NCBI GenBank assembly: GCA_020052975.1
Contig: JAGVOC010000331.1
Span: 1 to 26,009, forward strand
From: Desulfobacterales bacterium
Lineage (GTDB): Bacteria > Desulfobacterota > Desulfobacteria > Desulfobacterales > RPRI01
Reading direction: 5' to 3'
Length of the DNA stretch: 26,009 nt
Made by a program: the position numbers and the translations under genes. The notes beneath the pieces were generated by a model. That model saw only the letters and a list, made by a program, of their open reading frames with translations, ran no database searches and was not told the origin of the DNA. This document shows, piece after piece, positions 14,079 through 21,948 of the stretch (the first letter of the stretch is position 1; each line of letters opens with the position of its first letter).

Positions 14079-15863
14079 ATGAAGATACGCGAATTAATAA
14101 TTAGTAACTGGCGCTCTGTCAGCGAACAAACCATCTCGTTTGAAGAGTTGGTCATCCTGATAGGTCAGAATAACCACGGCAAATCAAATATTCTATCTTC
14201 CTTGCTCTTCTTTTTTGGAAAAACCGGCTTAAATGAGCTGGATTTTCACAGAGGCGCTGAGCAACTCTTCGTTGAAGTTCAATTTTCTGATCTTGATGAA
14301 AATGACAAAATAACTTTTAAAAAATATCTTACATCTTCCAATACCATTCGTGTCAGAAAACAAGCGAGTCGAAATGGTGTCTTTTCTTATCATGGTTATG
14401 TTGAAACTCCAGATGAGGATTGGTTAAAAGAAGAAAATATAACCAACTACACGAAACGCGAGACTGCTGAAACGCTTCCCTTAAATAATCTTTTACCTTC
14501 GTCGGGCAGAATTTCAAAGGAGAGTTTTCGGGAGGCACAAGAACAATATATTGAAGAGAATAAAGAGACTCTGACTTTCAATTATGATCTAGAGCCCGGG
14601 CCTTTCCTGGGTGCAAAAAATGTGACCGTGGGTATTCTCGGTGATGTCTATTTCATTCCATCGGTAAAAAGAGCCGCCGACGATTTAACGGCGAAGGGTA
14701 GGTCTCCTTTTGCAGAATTATATTCCCGCGTAATTAATAAGATGTCAGAAACTAATATAGAATTTAGGGAAGCAAAGGAACGGATCGCAACTCTTATAAA
14801 TATTTTGAACAGGACTAATGCTGATGGGACAGTAAATACTGATCGTCCGGAGGAACTAGCCAGCTTCGAAGCCATAATTCAGGAAGAACTCGCTTCTTGG
14901 GATACTTCAATCGATGTGGAAATAATACCTCCCGATTTAAACGATATGTTCAAGGTCGGTGCAACTGTTTGGATTGATGATGGCATACGTACTGACATAG
15001 ATAGAAAAGGGCAGGGGCTTCAACGTGCGTTAATTTTTGCACTTGTAAAAGCCTTGGCCAAAATTACGCGGGAAGAACAAGAAAAACCAAGGGAGGCAGA
15101 AGAAGGAGAAGCTCCGCCTTCTCGCCAGGCTTCACTTTCAACTTTTTTTATTTACGAGGAACCCGAGCTGTACCTTCATCCTCAAGCTCAAAGAGAGCTT
15201 TTCGATTCACTTTTAGAGCTATCTATGGGAAATAATCAAGTTATTCTTTGCACCCACTCAAGTTCATTTTTAAGCCTTGAGCATTATAAATCTATATGCA
15301 TCGTGCGAAAGAATTCTGTGGAAGAAGGAACAACGGTTTTCCAGTGTACCGAAGAACTGTTTCCCGATGCAGGTGAGAAAAGATTATTTAATATGAACTA
15401 CTGGATTAACCCTGATCGAAGTGAAATATTCTTTGCAAAAAAAGTCCTTCTTGTTGAAGGTGCAACTGACAAAACAATAATTCCTCTATTAGCTGACGAG
15501 TTGGGAATTTTCAGACACGAATATAGTTTAATTGATTGTGGTTCTAAGGATTCTTTCCCCTCGTACATCCAGTTAGTTAATAAGTTTCAAATTCCCTATG
15601 TAGCAATATACGATCGCGATCACCAGGCTTGGAAGGAAGAAGATGCCAAAAATTCTGCTGACATTGCTACCAGAAAAATAGAGGACGTAATAGATACGAC
15701 AATTGGTTCTTCTATAGTTTTCGAAAATGATATCGAAGAAGAAATCGGTCTCGTGGATAGAACGGCAAAGAACAAACCGTTCTACTCGTTAGCCCATGTG
15801 ACTGCCGAGGGATTCTCCATGACCGAAGCCCTTAAAGACAAAATCAAGATGGCTTATCAATAA
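14079..15863 (+). CDS. OLD-family ATP-dependent endonuclease (ATPase plus TOPRIM)
   Basis: A 594-residue protein with an ABC/SMC-type ATPase split across the chain. Walker A is GQNNHGKSN at 29-37; the Walker B/signature region is FFIYEEPELYLHPQAQ at about 357-372, followed by an ILCTHSSSFLSL switch. A C-terminal TOPRIM nuclease follows: VLLVEGATDK at about 456-465 (catalytic Glu), then YVAIYDRDH near 508-516 (DxD). OLD proteins cut or nick DNA and act in phage defence, for example GajA of Gabija and the OLD of retron Eco8. No UvrD-type GajB helicase is present; the next gene is a small WYL-like protein 18 bp downstream. The pair is AT-rich compared with its neighbours, consistent with recent transfer. 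Confidence 0.87.
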   Translation: MKIRELIISNWRSVSEQTISFEELVILIGQNNHGKSNILSSLLFFFGKTGLNELDFHRGAEQLFVEVQFSDLDENDKITFKKYLTSSNTIRVRKQASRNGVFSYHGYVETPDEDWLKEENITNYTKRETAETLPLNNLLPSSGRISKESFREAQEQYIEENKETLTFNYDLEPGPFLGAKNVTVGILGDVYFIPSVKRAADDLTAKGRSPFAELYSRVINKMSETNIEFREAKERIATLINILNRTNADGTVNTDRPEELASFEAIIQEELASWDTSIDVEIIPPDLNDMFKVGATVWIDDGIRTDIDRKGQGLQRALIFALVKALAKITREEQEKPREAEEGEAPPSRQASLSTFFIYEEPELYLHPQAQRELFDSLLELSMGNNQVILCTHSSSFLSLEHYKSICIVRKNSVEEGTTVFQCTEELFPDAGEKRLFNMNYWINPDRSEIFFAKKVLLVEGATDKTIIPLLADELGIFRHEYSLIDCGSKDSFPSYIQLVNKFQIPYVAIYDRDHQAWKEEDAKNSADIATRKIEDVIDTTIGSSIVFENDIEEEIGLVDRTAKNKPFYSLAHVTAEGFSMTEALKDKIKMAYQ

Positions 15864-15881
15864 TTATTTAGGGAGGCAACC

Positions 15882-16133
15882 ATGGGCGTAAGAGATACGA
15901 TTTCAAGTGCTGGAAGAAACCTGCATACAATAATACTGGTCGCGAGGGAAAAGGATGGTAGCGTCGAGTCGCGAGAGGCTGAACCCTATAGTTATAGATT
16001 CAAGGGTGGAAATGAACTATTTTACTGTTTTGATATAAACAAAAATGGAATGAGATCTTTCTCGGTAAGCAACATAATTTCTGTTGAAGAAACAAGCAAT
16101 TCTTTTAATCCACGTTTTCCGGTCGAGGTTTAA
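15882..16133 (+). CDS. Small WYL-like protein, partner of the OLD nuclease
   Basis: An 83-residue protein with a strong ribosome site (AGGGAGGCAACC) 18 bp after the OLD gene, so the two form one operon. The sequence follows the WYL pattern: an N-terminal helix, a strand, then SREAEPYSYRFKGG (about 29-42), LFYCFDINKNGMRSFSVSNI (about 45-64) with the conserved R-S-F, and SVEETSNSFNPRF. WYL domains usually sit in larger regulators with an HTH and sense nucleic acid or nucleotides, often in defence loci; here the domain stands alone. It may regulate or tether the nuclease. Assignment is by pattern and moderately sure. Confidence 0.62.
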   Translation: MGVRDTISSAGRNLHTIILVAREKDGSVESREAEPYSYRFKGGNELFYCFDINKNGMRSFSVSNIISVEETSNSFNPRFPVEV

Positions 16134-16158
16134 GCTAGTCAACATGTAAAAAGAAATA

Positions 16159-16572
16159 TCATGGCGTCGGAACACTTAGAAACTTGTCTATCCGTTTTGC
16201 CGCTTTATCCAAGGATGTTTCTATCTCACATTCCCAAATAACCAGAACGTCCCATCCCGTTTCTTTTAACTTGTGCTGATTCACCTCATCCCTCTGTTTG
16301 GTTCTTTCAAGTTTTGGAAGCCAATATTCCAAGTTGGTTTTAGGCGTGTTGGTAATCTTGCATGACGAATTTTCGTGCTGATGCCAAAAACACCCGTGCA
16401 CAAAAATTACCTTTCTTCGGGAAGAGAAAACTAAGTCGGGGTTTCCAGGCAAGTCTTTGCGATGCAGACGGTAGCGGTATCCGAGACCGTGGACGAGTCT
16501 GCGCACGGCCATTTCAGGCGCAGTGTCCTTGCTGCGGATACGCCGCATATTCTCACTGCGGCTTATTCCCAT
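16159..16572 (-). CDS. vsr: Very short patch repair endonuclease Vsr
   Basis: A 137-residue mismatch endonuclease of normal family length. It nicks beside T:G mismatches produced when 5-methylcytosine deaminates. Clear motifs: NMRRIRSKDTAPE (8-20), GYRYRLHRKDLPGNPDLVF (31-49, with the catalytic Asp), VIFVHGCFWHQH (55-66) and WDVLVIWECE near the C-terminus. It is last in the methyltransferase-restriction operon, 24 bp after the NotI-like gene, exactly where a C5 methyltransferase would make it useful. Confidence 0.93.
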   Translation of the reverse strand: MGISRSENMRRIRSKDTAPEMAVRRLVHGLGYRYRLHRKDLPGNPDLVFSSRRKVIFVHGCFWHQHENSSCKITNTPKTNLEYWLPKLERTKQRDEVNQHKLKETGWDVLVIWECEIETSLDKAAKRIDKFLSVPTP

Positions 16573-16596
16573 GACGGTAATGGGTAGCTTGAACGC

Positions 16597-17490
16597 CTAA
16601 AGTTCGGCGCGGATCGCCGCTTCATAGACATTCTCATCGGGCAAGTTGCTTGGCGAGGTGAAGGCGAGAGCAATCTGATCTACAGTCGTTGTAAATTTGC
16701 CTTTGAATTCCAGAGCGCGGATTTGGCCCTCTGGCACTGATGCCCCTACGTCATACCACATGATTGACAGGGACCCGGGTTGCAGACCGTACGCCAGAAG
16801 ATTCCCGCCTAATCTCTCTCTGATCTTTTCATAGACTGGCTGCGGGCAAACGAAGAACAGGCCATGCCGGCACAATCGTTCGCGCCGGAGCACATGACCC
16901 TTATAGATGATCTGTGGCAGAATCCGCTTATTCACATTCTCCCAGTTGAACCCAGCCGTGCTATAGCCCTCGAAGTCCCCGTCACGAAGATAAACGTTTC
17001 GCTCTTCCTGATAGTTGCCAGTGGTATCAATTGATTGCACTTCAACCGCGATGAATTCGCCGAGTTCACCTTTCTCATTCAAGCGGGCAAGCACCCAATC
17101 CACAAAATAACCACCCGTACGCCCCCGGTTGGGCAAGCGTAGCTCTTTGCCCCATCGCTTTCCGAATACAGCAACCTTGATCTTGCCAGATGATACCTGC
17201 CGGTCTCGGGCGAGATGGCCAGGAATCAGCTCAACGCCTTCACCGAAAGCTGTTTTAGCAACATCGGTCAACATCTGATATCCATTGGCATAGAGCCGGA
17301 TTGGGCAGCAGATGACGGGTCCCGATGTTTTCGGCTGGAGCGTACAAGCCCCGCTGATTGAGCCGCTGTGTAAAGTTTTTTGGCAGGCATCGTTGATGAA
17401 AGGGCAGTGCCTCTCGGATCGTGCTTGACTGGCGGCTTTGGATTGGTCGTTGGGTGCGTATCCGAAGAATTCTATGATGCGGCTAGCCAA
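16597..17490 (-). CDS. NotI-family type II restriction endonuclease
   Basis: A 297-residue PD-(D/E)XK nuclease resembling NotI. An N-terminal metal-binding region has C29, C36, C49 and C61/62 (HCPF, ACQK, GACT, VICCP), matching the iron-binding Cys4 site of NotI. The IIEFFGY opening also matches NotI (FIAEFFGH). Catalytic residues are D131 (VDWVLA) and E150-x-Q152 (AVEVQSID), the counterpart of NotI D160 and E182/Q184. The start overlaps the methyltransferase stop by 8 bp. It is shorter than NotI itself. Cutting specificity should be a GC-rich palindrome but cannot be read from the sequence. Confidence 0.85.
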   Translation of the reverse strand: MASRIIEFFGYAPNDQSKAASQARSERHCPFINDACQKTLHSGSISGACTLQPKTSGPVICCPIRLYANGYQMLTDVAKTAFGEGVELIPGHLARDRQVSSGKIKVAVFGKRWGKELRLPNRGRTGGYFVDWVLARLNEKGELGEFIAVEVQSIDTTGNYQEERNVYLRDGDFEGYSTAGFNWENVNKRILPQIIYKGHVLRRERLCRHGLFFVCPQPVYEKIRERLGGNLLAYGLQPGSLSIMWYDVGASVPEGQIRALEFKGKFTTTVDQIALAFTSPSNLPDENVYEAAIRAEL

Positions 17491-18775
17491 TGGAGATTTT
17501 CTTTCTTTGTCTTACAGCAGTCCTGGGCATGTACGCCTCAAGATGCAACCGGAGCTGATCGGCGATGGCTTTTGCCATGAGGACAGGGACGGCATTGCCG
17601 ACTTGCTCGTACTGAGATACACGGGAGCCAAGAAACTGGTAGGTGTCGGGAAACGATTGGAAGCGGGCTGCTTCGCGTACGGTCAATGCGCGGTCTTGAT
17701 CTGGTAGAAACACGCTTCCCCAATGAGGATCGCACTTGGTCATTACGGTTCCGGCCAAACCATCTGGGTGTAACCGGCCGTATCGCTGCGTATGATCAGA
17801 GCGGCGTGCCTGCTGCATCCCCTTAGGCAACAATTCGTGGGGAATGTCGCGCCATGATCCGCCAGGCTTGACGTACTTCATACGCGCGGCGTTCTGTTTC
17901 GATAGCTTCGCTGCGTAATGGTTGTACGTTACCCCGGCAGGGTTGCGCATCATTCCGGCATAGGCGCTGTGTGCTTCGGTGGTGTAGCCGATGAGTTCGG
18001 CACCCTCACCCATTTCCAGGCGGGGTAAGTCGCCGATAGCCTCGCTCACGGTAACGGCCAATGGCAGGCGCTTGCGGTCTGACTCATTAAGCTGAAACGT
18101 CATTGTGCGGCCACCTCGAAAGTTGGCCCGGCCCATGGCAAGGTGCGTCGGTTCCGGCGGAGCAACCTCGCCTAGCCTTGAACCTAGAAGAATTAGACGC
18201 CAGCGTTTTTGCGGCACGCCGTAGTGGGCCGAAAACAGGATTTTAGTCGTAACACTGTAGCCTAGCCCAGTGAAAATCTTCAGGATCTGGCGGAATACCC
18301 TTCCATCGCCCAGCGACAACAAACCCGGCACATTCTCGAATAGAAATGCCTTTGGCTGGAACTCTTTTAAAAAGCTCTCATAATACTTAAACAGCCTGTT
18401 TCGGGGGTCGTTCAGAAAGCGTTCTGGTGCATTGATTGAGAAGCCTTGGCATGGCGGACCGCCCGCAAGTATGTCCAGCTCGCCGGGCTTTAAATCCAAA
18501 CTCTCGCGAATTTCGGCTGGTTCCACTTCCTCAACCGCTCGGCAGTCTGCAATTGCATCTGGGTGATTGAACTTGAATGTTTGAATAGCCTCAGGCATTA
18601 CGTCATTACCATATAAACAGACATAACCTGCCTGATGAAAGCCTTCAGTGATCCCACCAGCGCCACAAAACAGGTCGATGGTTTTCATTGACGTAACGGT
18701 CTTACCCTTACCGTTCTTTGTAGGCGATTGCCCTCCTGATCCTGCGCACATTTCAGCGGACGTCAATACAGGCAC
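17483..18775 (-). CDS. DNA (cytosine-5) methyltransferase of the NotI-like system
   Basis: A 430-residue Dcm-type methyltransferase protecting the site cut by the adjacent endonuclease. Motif I DLFCGAGG at 34-41 binds S-adenosylmethionine; motif IV GGPPCQGFS carries the catalytic C109; motif VI is ENVPG (E147); motif VIII is QKRWRLILLG. A target-recognition region of about 130 residues follows, then motif IX (RALTVREAARFQSFPD) and motif X (QVGNAVP). The start is GTG at 18775, six bases after a strong AGGAGGT; an internal ATG at 18688 would still leave all motifs but has a poorer ribosome site. It is first in the operon with the NotI-like nuclease and Vsr. Confidence 0.93.
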   Translation of the reverse strand: MPVLTSAEMCAGSGGQSPTKNGKGKTVTSMKTIDLFCGAGGITEGFHQAGYVCLYGNDVMPEAIQTFKFNHPDAIADCRAVEEVEPAEIRESLDLKPGELDILAGGPPCQGFSINAPERFLNDPRNRLFKYYESFLKEFQPKAFLFENVPGLLSLGDGRVFRQILKIFTGLGYSVTTKILFSAHYGVPQKRWRLILLGSRLGEVAPPEPTHLAMGRANFRGGRTMTFQLNESDRKRLPLAVTVSEAIGDLPRLEMGEGAELIGYTTEAHSAYAGMMRNPAGVTYNHYAAKLSKQNAARMKYVKPGGSWRDIPHELLPKGMQQARRSDHTQRYGRLHPDGLAGTVMTKCDPHWGSVFLPDQDRALTVREAARFQSFPDTYQFLGSRVSQYEQVGNAVPVLMAKAIADQLRLHLEAYMPRTAVRQRKKISIG

Positions 18776-18981
18776 TTCTCACCTCCTAGGAACTTGAAGA
18801 CCTCTGAACAGAGACTGCATGAAGAGATACTAAATGAAGGGACGGACAGAACTTTGACGGCAAACTCACGCGATGATAATTTTTATACGCTTGAGAAGTC
18901 ATTTTCTTGGCTGAGGATATCATAATAGTTGAATTCTTTATAGGCTGTAATTTCTGAATACTTCTACTCGAAAGGCAGAAA

Positions 18982-19539
18982 ATGTCCAATTTCTTAAGCA
19001 CGTTTTTTTGGGTTTTTGTTGTGGGGCTGGTCATAGTAACAATTCTGAGGTTAAGCGGCCGCCCAAAAGAGGAGGACGTAATTGAGAGATGGAGCGCTTT
19101 ACTGCCTGGGCAGGCAATTTCAGGGGGAGAATTTCTTTTACAATTGGAGGAGGAGCTAAGTGATCGTCATTCGGACTTTAAGCAAAGTCAGATGAGTTTT
19201 GTCGGTAAGGTTGGTGGAACTGGTCAGCCGGCAATAAAAGTTACTTACGATATGGTCCATTCCTGTTTTGTTAGTTACGAATCGCTAGGCAGAGATCTCC
19301 ACCTGAATTATGCCTTGCACCAGAAGAAAAGTATTTTATATGCAGTTCCAATATTTGGCCCAATGTTTTTCCGTCTGCTCAATGTGATATACCTGCATGA
19401 AAGAAACAAGCTGCTTGCATTCACGGCGGTAACTATCGATTGCGTGAAGACGGTAACAGACAACCTGATTGATGAATTAGGACTGGACCGGGACTCCGTG
19501 AAGGTCAAAGAGGCGAGCGGAGTACTCGGCCCACTCTAG
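18982..19539 (+). CDS. Membrane-anchored protein of unknown function
   Basis: A 185-residue protein with an N-terminal membrane helix (about 5-23) and a second hydrophobic stretch at about 117-137 (SILYAVPIFGPMFFRLLNVIYL). Between them is a soluble region with EEDVIERWSALLPGQ and GKVGGTGQPAIKVTYD. I know no family for it. A NotI-type site (GCGGCCGC, 19055-19062) lies inside the gene. It precedes the SLATT-like gene by 21 bp and is read in the same direction, so it is probably the first gene of a three-gene operon. Confidence 0.65.
   Translation: MSNFLSTFFWVFVVGLVIVTILRLSGRPKEEDVIERWSALLPGQAISGGEFLLQLEEELSDRHSDFKQSQMSFVGKVGGTGQPAIKVTYDMVHSCFVSYESLGRDLHLNYALHQKKSILYAVPIFGPMFFRLLNVIYLHERNKLLAFTAVTIDCVKTVTDNLIDELGLDRDSVKVKEASGVLGPL
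19055..19062. other. GCGGCCGC, a NotI-type site beside the NotI-like system
   Basis: The only GCGGCCGC I found by eye in the window, 280 bp from the start of the methyltransferase gene. If the NotI-like enzymes keep NotI specificity, this site must be methylated in the host. Confidence 0.5.
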
Positions 19540-19560
19540 AAAATAATTGAGGTTTAGATT

Positions 19561-20079
19561 ATGACTGATCCAAGAGATCTAATCTGGGATTCTGCTTTTG
19601 AAATCTATTACAAGACATATTATGAGGAAATCCTTTTTGATAGATTGACTAAAAGAATGCAACGCATTGATGCTGGAGCCCGTTATTTAATCGCGGTTAC
19701 TGCTTCCGGCTCAGCCATTGCTGGTTTGTCATTTTGGCAGAATGATCAATTCAAAATTATCTGGGCAATCATTTCAGTTTTAACAGCTCTAATTGCTATT
19801 GCGCATTCAACGCAATCAATCCCAAAACAATTAAAGGAATACATGAAAGCAGGTGGGGTTGCTGTTAGCTTGAGACATGAGATCGAGAATTTCCGTAATG
19901 ATATGAATTTGAATCCAGCTTTTGATGTGAACACAGCAAATGACGAACTCAAGGGATACAGACAAAAGTATGTTGATTTAATCATCAGCTGTCCAAAAGA
20001 TATTTTCTGCTCGGATAAAATGGAAAATAGCGTTCAAGATAATTTGGAAAACCGGATTGCTGGAATGATTGAAGGGTAG
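19561..20079 (+). CDS. SLATT-like two-helix membrane protein
   Basis: A 172-residue protein with an amphipathic N-terminal helix, two membrane helices (about 42-59 and 65-81) and a long helical C-terminal domain. The order of R-x-DAGARYLIAV, a glycine/serine first helix, a short loop, a second helix and QSIPKQLKEYMKAGG with a following helix resembles SLATT domains. Those are two-TM effectors thought to form pores in nucleotide-signalling defence systems. No SMODS/CD-NTase or SLOG gene is next to it here. It is followed by a proline-rich peptide gene after 7 bp. The family call is by pattern and moderately sure. Confidence 0.6.
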   Translation: MTDPRDLIWDSAFEIYYKTYYEEILFDRLTKRMQRIDAGARYLIAVTASGSAIAGLSFWQNDQFKIIWAIISVLTALIAIAHSTQSIPKQLKEYMKAGGVAVSLRHEIENFRNDMNLNPAFDVNTANDELKGYRQKYVDLIISCPKDIFCSDKMENSVQDNLENRIAGMIEG

Positions 20080-20086
20080 GTGAAAA

Positions 20087-20218
20087 ATGTCTTATAAACC
20101 GAAGCCTCAACCGAAACCTCAACCACAAACGCCGAAGCCTTCAATGCCCCTACCGTCGAAAAAGGAGAGGGGTGGTCCTCCCCGACCGATCCCAAAACCA
20201 AAGCCACGGCAGAAATAG
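20087..20218 (+). CDS. Proline-rich 43-residue peptide
   Basis: A small gene with a good ribosome site (AGGTGA, 5 bases before ATG), starting 7 bp after the SLATT-like stop. It encodes MSYKPKPQPKPQPQTPKPSM, then a basic Pro/Lys/Arg-rich tail ending KPRQK. About a third of the residues are proline and a quarter Lys/Arg, so it is unfolded or polyproline-II-like. Tight coupling suggests it belongs to the membrane module, perhaps as a cytoplasmic plug, adaptor or regulator. Its stop is 3 bp from the convergent ATPase gene stop. Confidence 0.7.
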   Translation: MSYKPKPQPKPQPQTPKPSMPLPSKKERGGPPRPIPKPKPRQK

Positions 20219-20221
20219 TTC

Positions 20222-21583
20222 CTATTCGATGAATTGCTCAGGCTCATCAGTTTCAAGAACCGGCAGGGCTTGAAAAGATATGGTTTCGTCGAGCCTTTCC
20301 ATACTGAGGGTATAGCCTGCTTCTTTATTGGCTTCTCTTAAGGTTGCTTGGTTTTGCTCAAGCCGCCAACTGTTTTCGAGGTCATAGGTCCTGAATATCC
20401 GAGGCTCTTTACCCTTTGTCTTTAAAACCGCGACCTGTGTTGGCAATCCGGTCAGCTCGCCTATACCTTCTTCCCACTGCTCGTCTTTCGTGAAGTAAGT
20501 TATTGAACTCTCAGTTTTCAGCTTCCAGTCGAATGGATCATAGTCCTTAATGTATTTGATAATCAGCTCCGCATCCTGACGATCACATCTGAAAATAATG
20601 AAGTTCTTGGCATTTCCAAGGATAATATCCCGCAAATCTTCGTTCAGCTGAACAAGGCTTTGATGAGCTAAGATCAGTGAGAGTCCGTATTTCCTTGCCT
20701 CACTCATAATCTCAGCAAAGCTCAAAGTGGCGTAGTTCTGGAATTCATCAACATACAAGTAGAATGGCTTTCTTTCTGACGGCGGTAATTCTACTCTAGA
20801 CATTGCCGCCATTTGGATTTTCGCGACAAACAGAGCACCCAAAAGAAAGCTGTTTGTTCTCAGGACACCTTTTGCAAGATTAATCAGAACTGTGTTCTCT
20901 TCATCCATAAGCTTTCTGAAATCAACTGTTGATTTCTTAGCAGAAAGCATCAACCGTATTCTTGGATCAGAAGTAAAAGAGGAAACTTTGTTGAGGGTTG
21001 ATTCAACATTTGAAATTCTGTCCTTCTGTTCCCACTTATCAAAGCGGTTCTGCCAGAATGAAGCTACCGCTTCATAGGTAACGTATTTAAGCTTCTCTTC
21101 CCTGAACTCCTGATTGGTGAGCAGCGGCTCGATATCTAGCATTGTCCCACCGGCTTCAATCAAAGTAAGAACCGCGTTTCTCAAAATCTCAAGAAGCCTG
21201 GGTGTCTTGCTATCTGAAAGATTCCAAATCTTTCTGAAAACCTCGACCAGTTCTAAGGCTTGAGTATAGGGATCTATTCCCTCCTGCTGTTCGAGCGGAT
21301 TGAAGCCAATGATGTTGTCAGGGTCGGTCATCTCGACCAGGACAACCCGGTGAAAGTCCTCAAGACTTCCAACAACATCATTCACAAGATCGCCGTGCGG
21401 ATCGATAACACCGCAACCTCGGCCTTCTCTAATGTCTTCTAAAATCCAGTTGGCAAGACCCTTTGACTTGCCAACACCTGAACTACCCAGGACGTAGACG
21501 TGAATAGACCTATCCTCTTCGGGCAAATAAAAACCGGCTAGCTCGCCGGCATTATCAAATGTAAGACCAAGTTTTAAGCTCAT
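20222..21583 (-). CDS. Soluble VirD4/HerA-like ATPase
   Basis: A 453-residue P-loop ATPase of the type IV coupling protein/HerA-FtsK class. Walker A is GSSGVGKS (33-40), then the class-typical IDPHGDL (60-66), Walker B FYLYVDEF (274-281) and the LILAHQS sensor (303-309), plus a C-terminal domain like that of TraG/TraD proteins. The N-terminal membrane helices of true coupling proteins are missing and no relaxase or T4SS gene is nearby. The neighbour (6 bp upstream) is a 113-residue protein, and before it a PD-(D/E)XK protein. Soluble HerA-like ATPases paired with nucleases are known in defence systems. Transport versus defence is undecided; defence is favoured by context. Confidence 0.8.
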   Translation of the reverse strand: MSLKLGLTFDNAGELAGFYLPEEDRSIHVYVLGSSGVGKSKGLANWILEDIREGRGCGVIDPHGDLVNDVVGSLEDFHRVVLVEMTDPDNIIGFNPLEQQEGIDPYTQALELVEVFRKIWNLSDSKTPRLLEILRNAVLTLIEAGGTMLDIEPLLTNQEFREEKLKYVTYEAVASFWQNRFDKWEQKDRISNVESTLNKVSSFTSDPRIRLMLSAKKSTVDFRKLMDEENTVLINLAKGVLRTNSFLLGALFVAKIQMAAMSRVELPPSERKPFYLYVDEFQNYATLSFAEIMSEARKYGLSLILAHQSLVQLNEDLRDIILGNAKNFIIFRCDRQDAELIIKYIKDYDPFDWKLKTESSITYFTKDEQWEEGIGELTGLPTQVAVLKTKGKEPRIFRTYDLENSWRLEQNQATLREANKEAGYTLSMERLDETISFQALPVLETDEPEQFIE

Positions 21584-21589
21584 TACTGG

Positions 21590-21931
21590 TTAGGACTTGA
21601 TTTTTTTGTAATAGAAATCGAAATCTCCCAAACAGTCGTATAATTCTGAAGACCAATGGGATCGTATTGGATCCGAATTTGTTTTGACTCTAATTCGTGT
21701 TGCGGCTTCGGCCACGACTGAATAATACTCTTGCTCCTCTGGACTTAATGACCCTTGTTTTCTAACGGAGTGGGCAATCCTTACATCCTCTTTAAATCTA
21801 TGCTTGATGTTCTTCAGCATTTCTTGAGCCTGAGCTTTTTCGCTGGTCTGCAATCGGCCTTTATTTACCAAGTCTGACAGATCGCCAATCTGTTGCTTGT
21901 ACCATTTAACTCCATCTGAAATATTAATCAT
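21590..21931 (-). CDS. Small helical protein of unknown function
   Basis: A 113-residue, charged, mostly helical protein without membrane segments; residues about 12-60 could form a coiled coil. It sits between the PD-(D/E)XK gene (17 bp upstream) and the ATPase gene (6 bp downstream), so it is surely co-expressed with them and may bridge or regulate the two. Confidence 0.6.
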   Translation of the reverse strand: MINISDGVKWYKQQIGDLSDLVNKGRLQTSEKAQAQEMLKNIKHRFKEDVRIAHSVRKQGSLSPEEQEYYSVVAEAATRIRVKTNSDPIRSHWSSELYDCLGDFDFYYKKIKS

Positions 21932-21948
21932 TTTGTGCTCACTTTGAA

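Noticed and set aside
14079..16133. Gabija system
   Set aside because: The OLD protein fits GajA in type, but there is no UvrD-like GajB; the partner is an 83-residue WYL-like protein.
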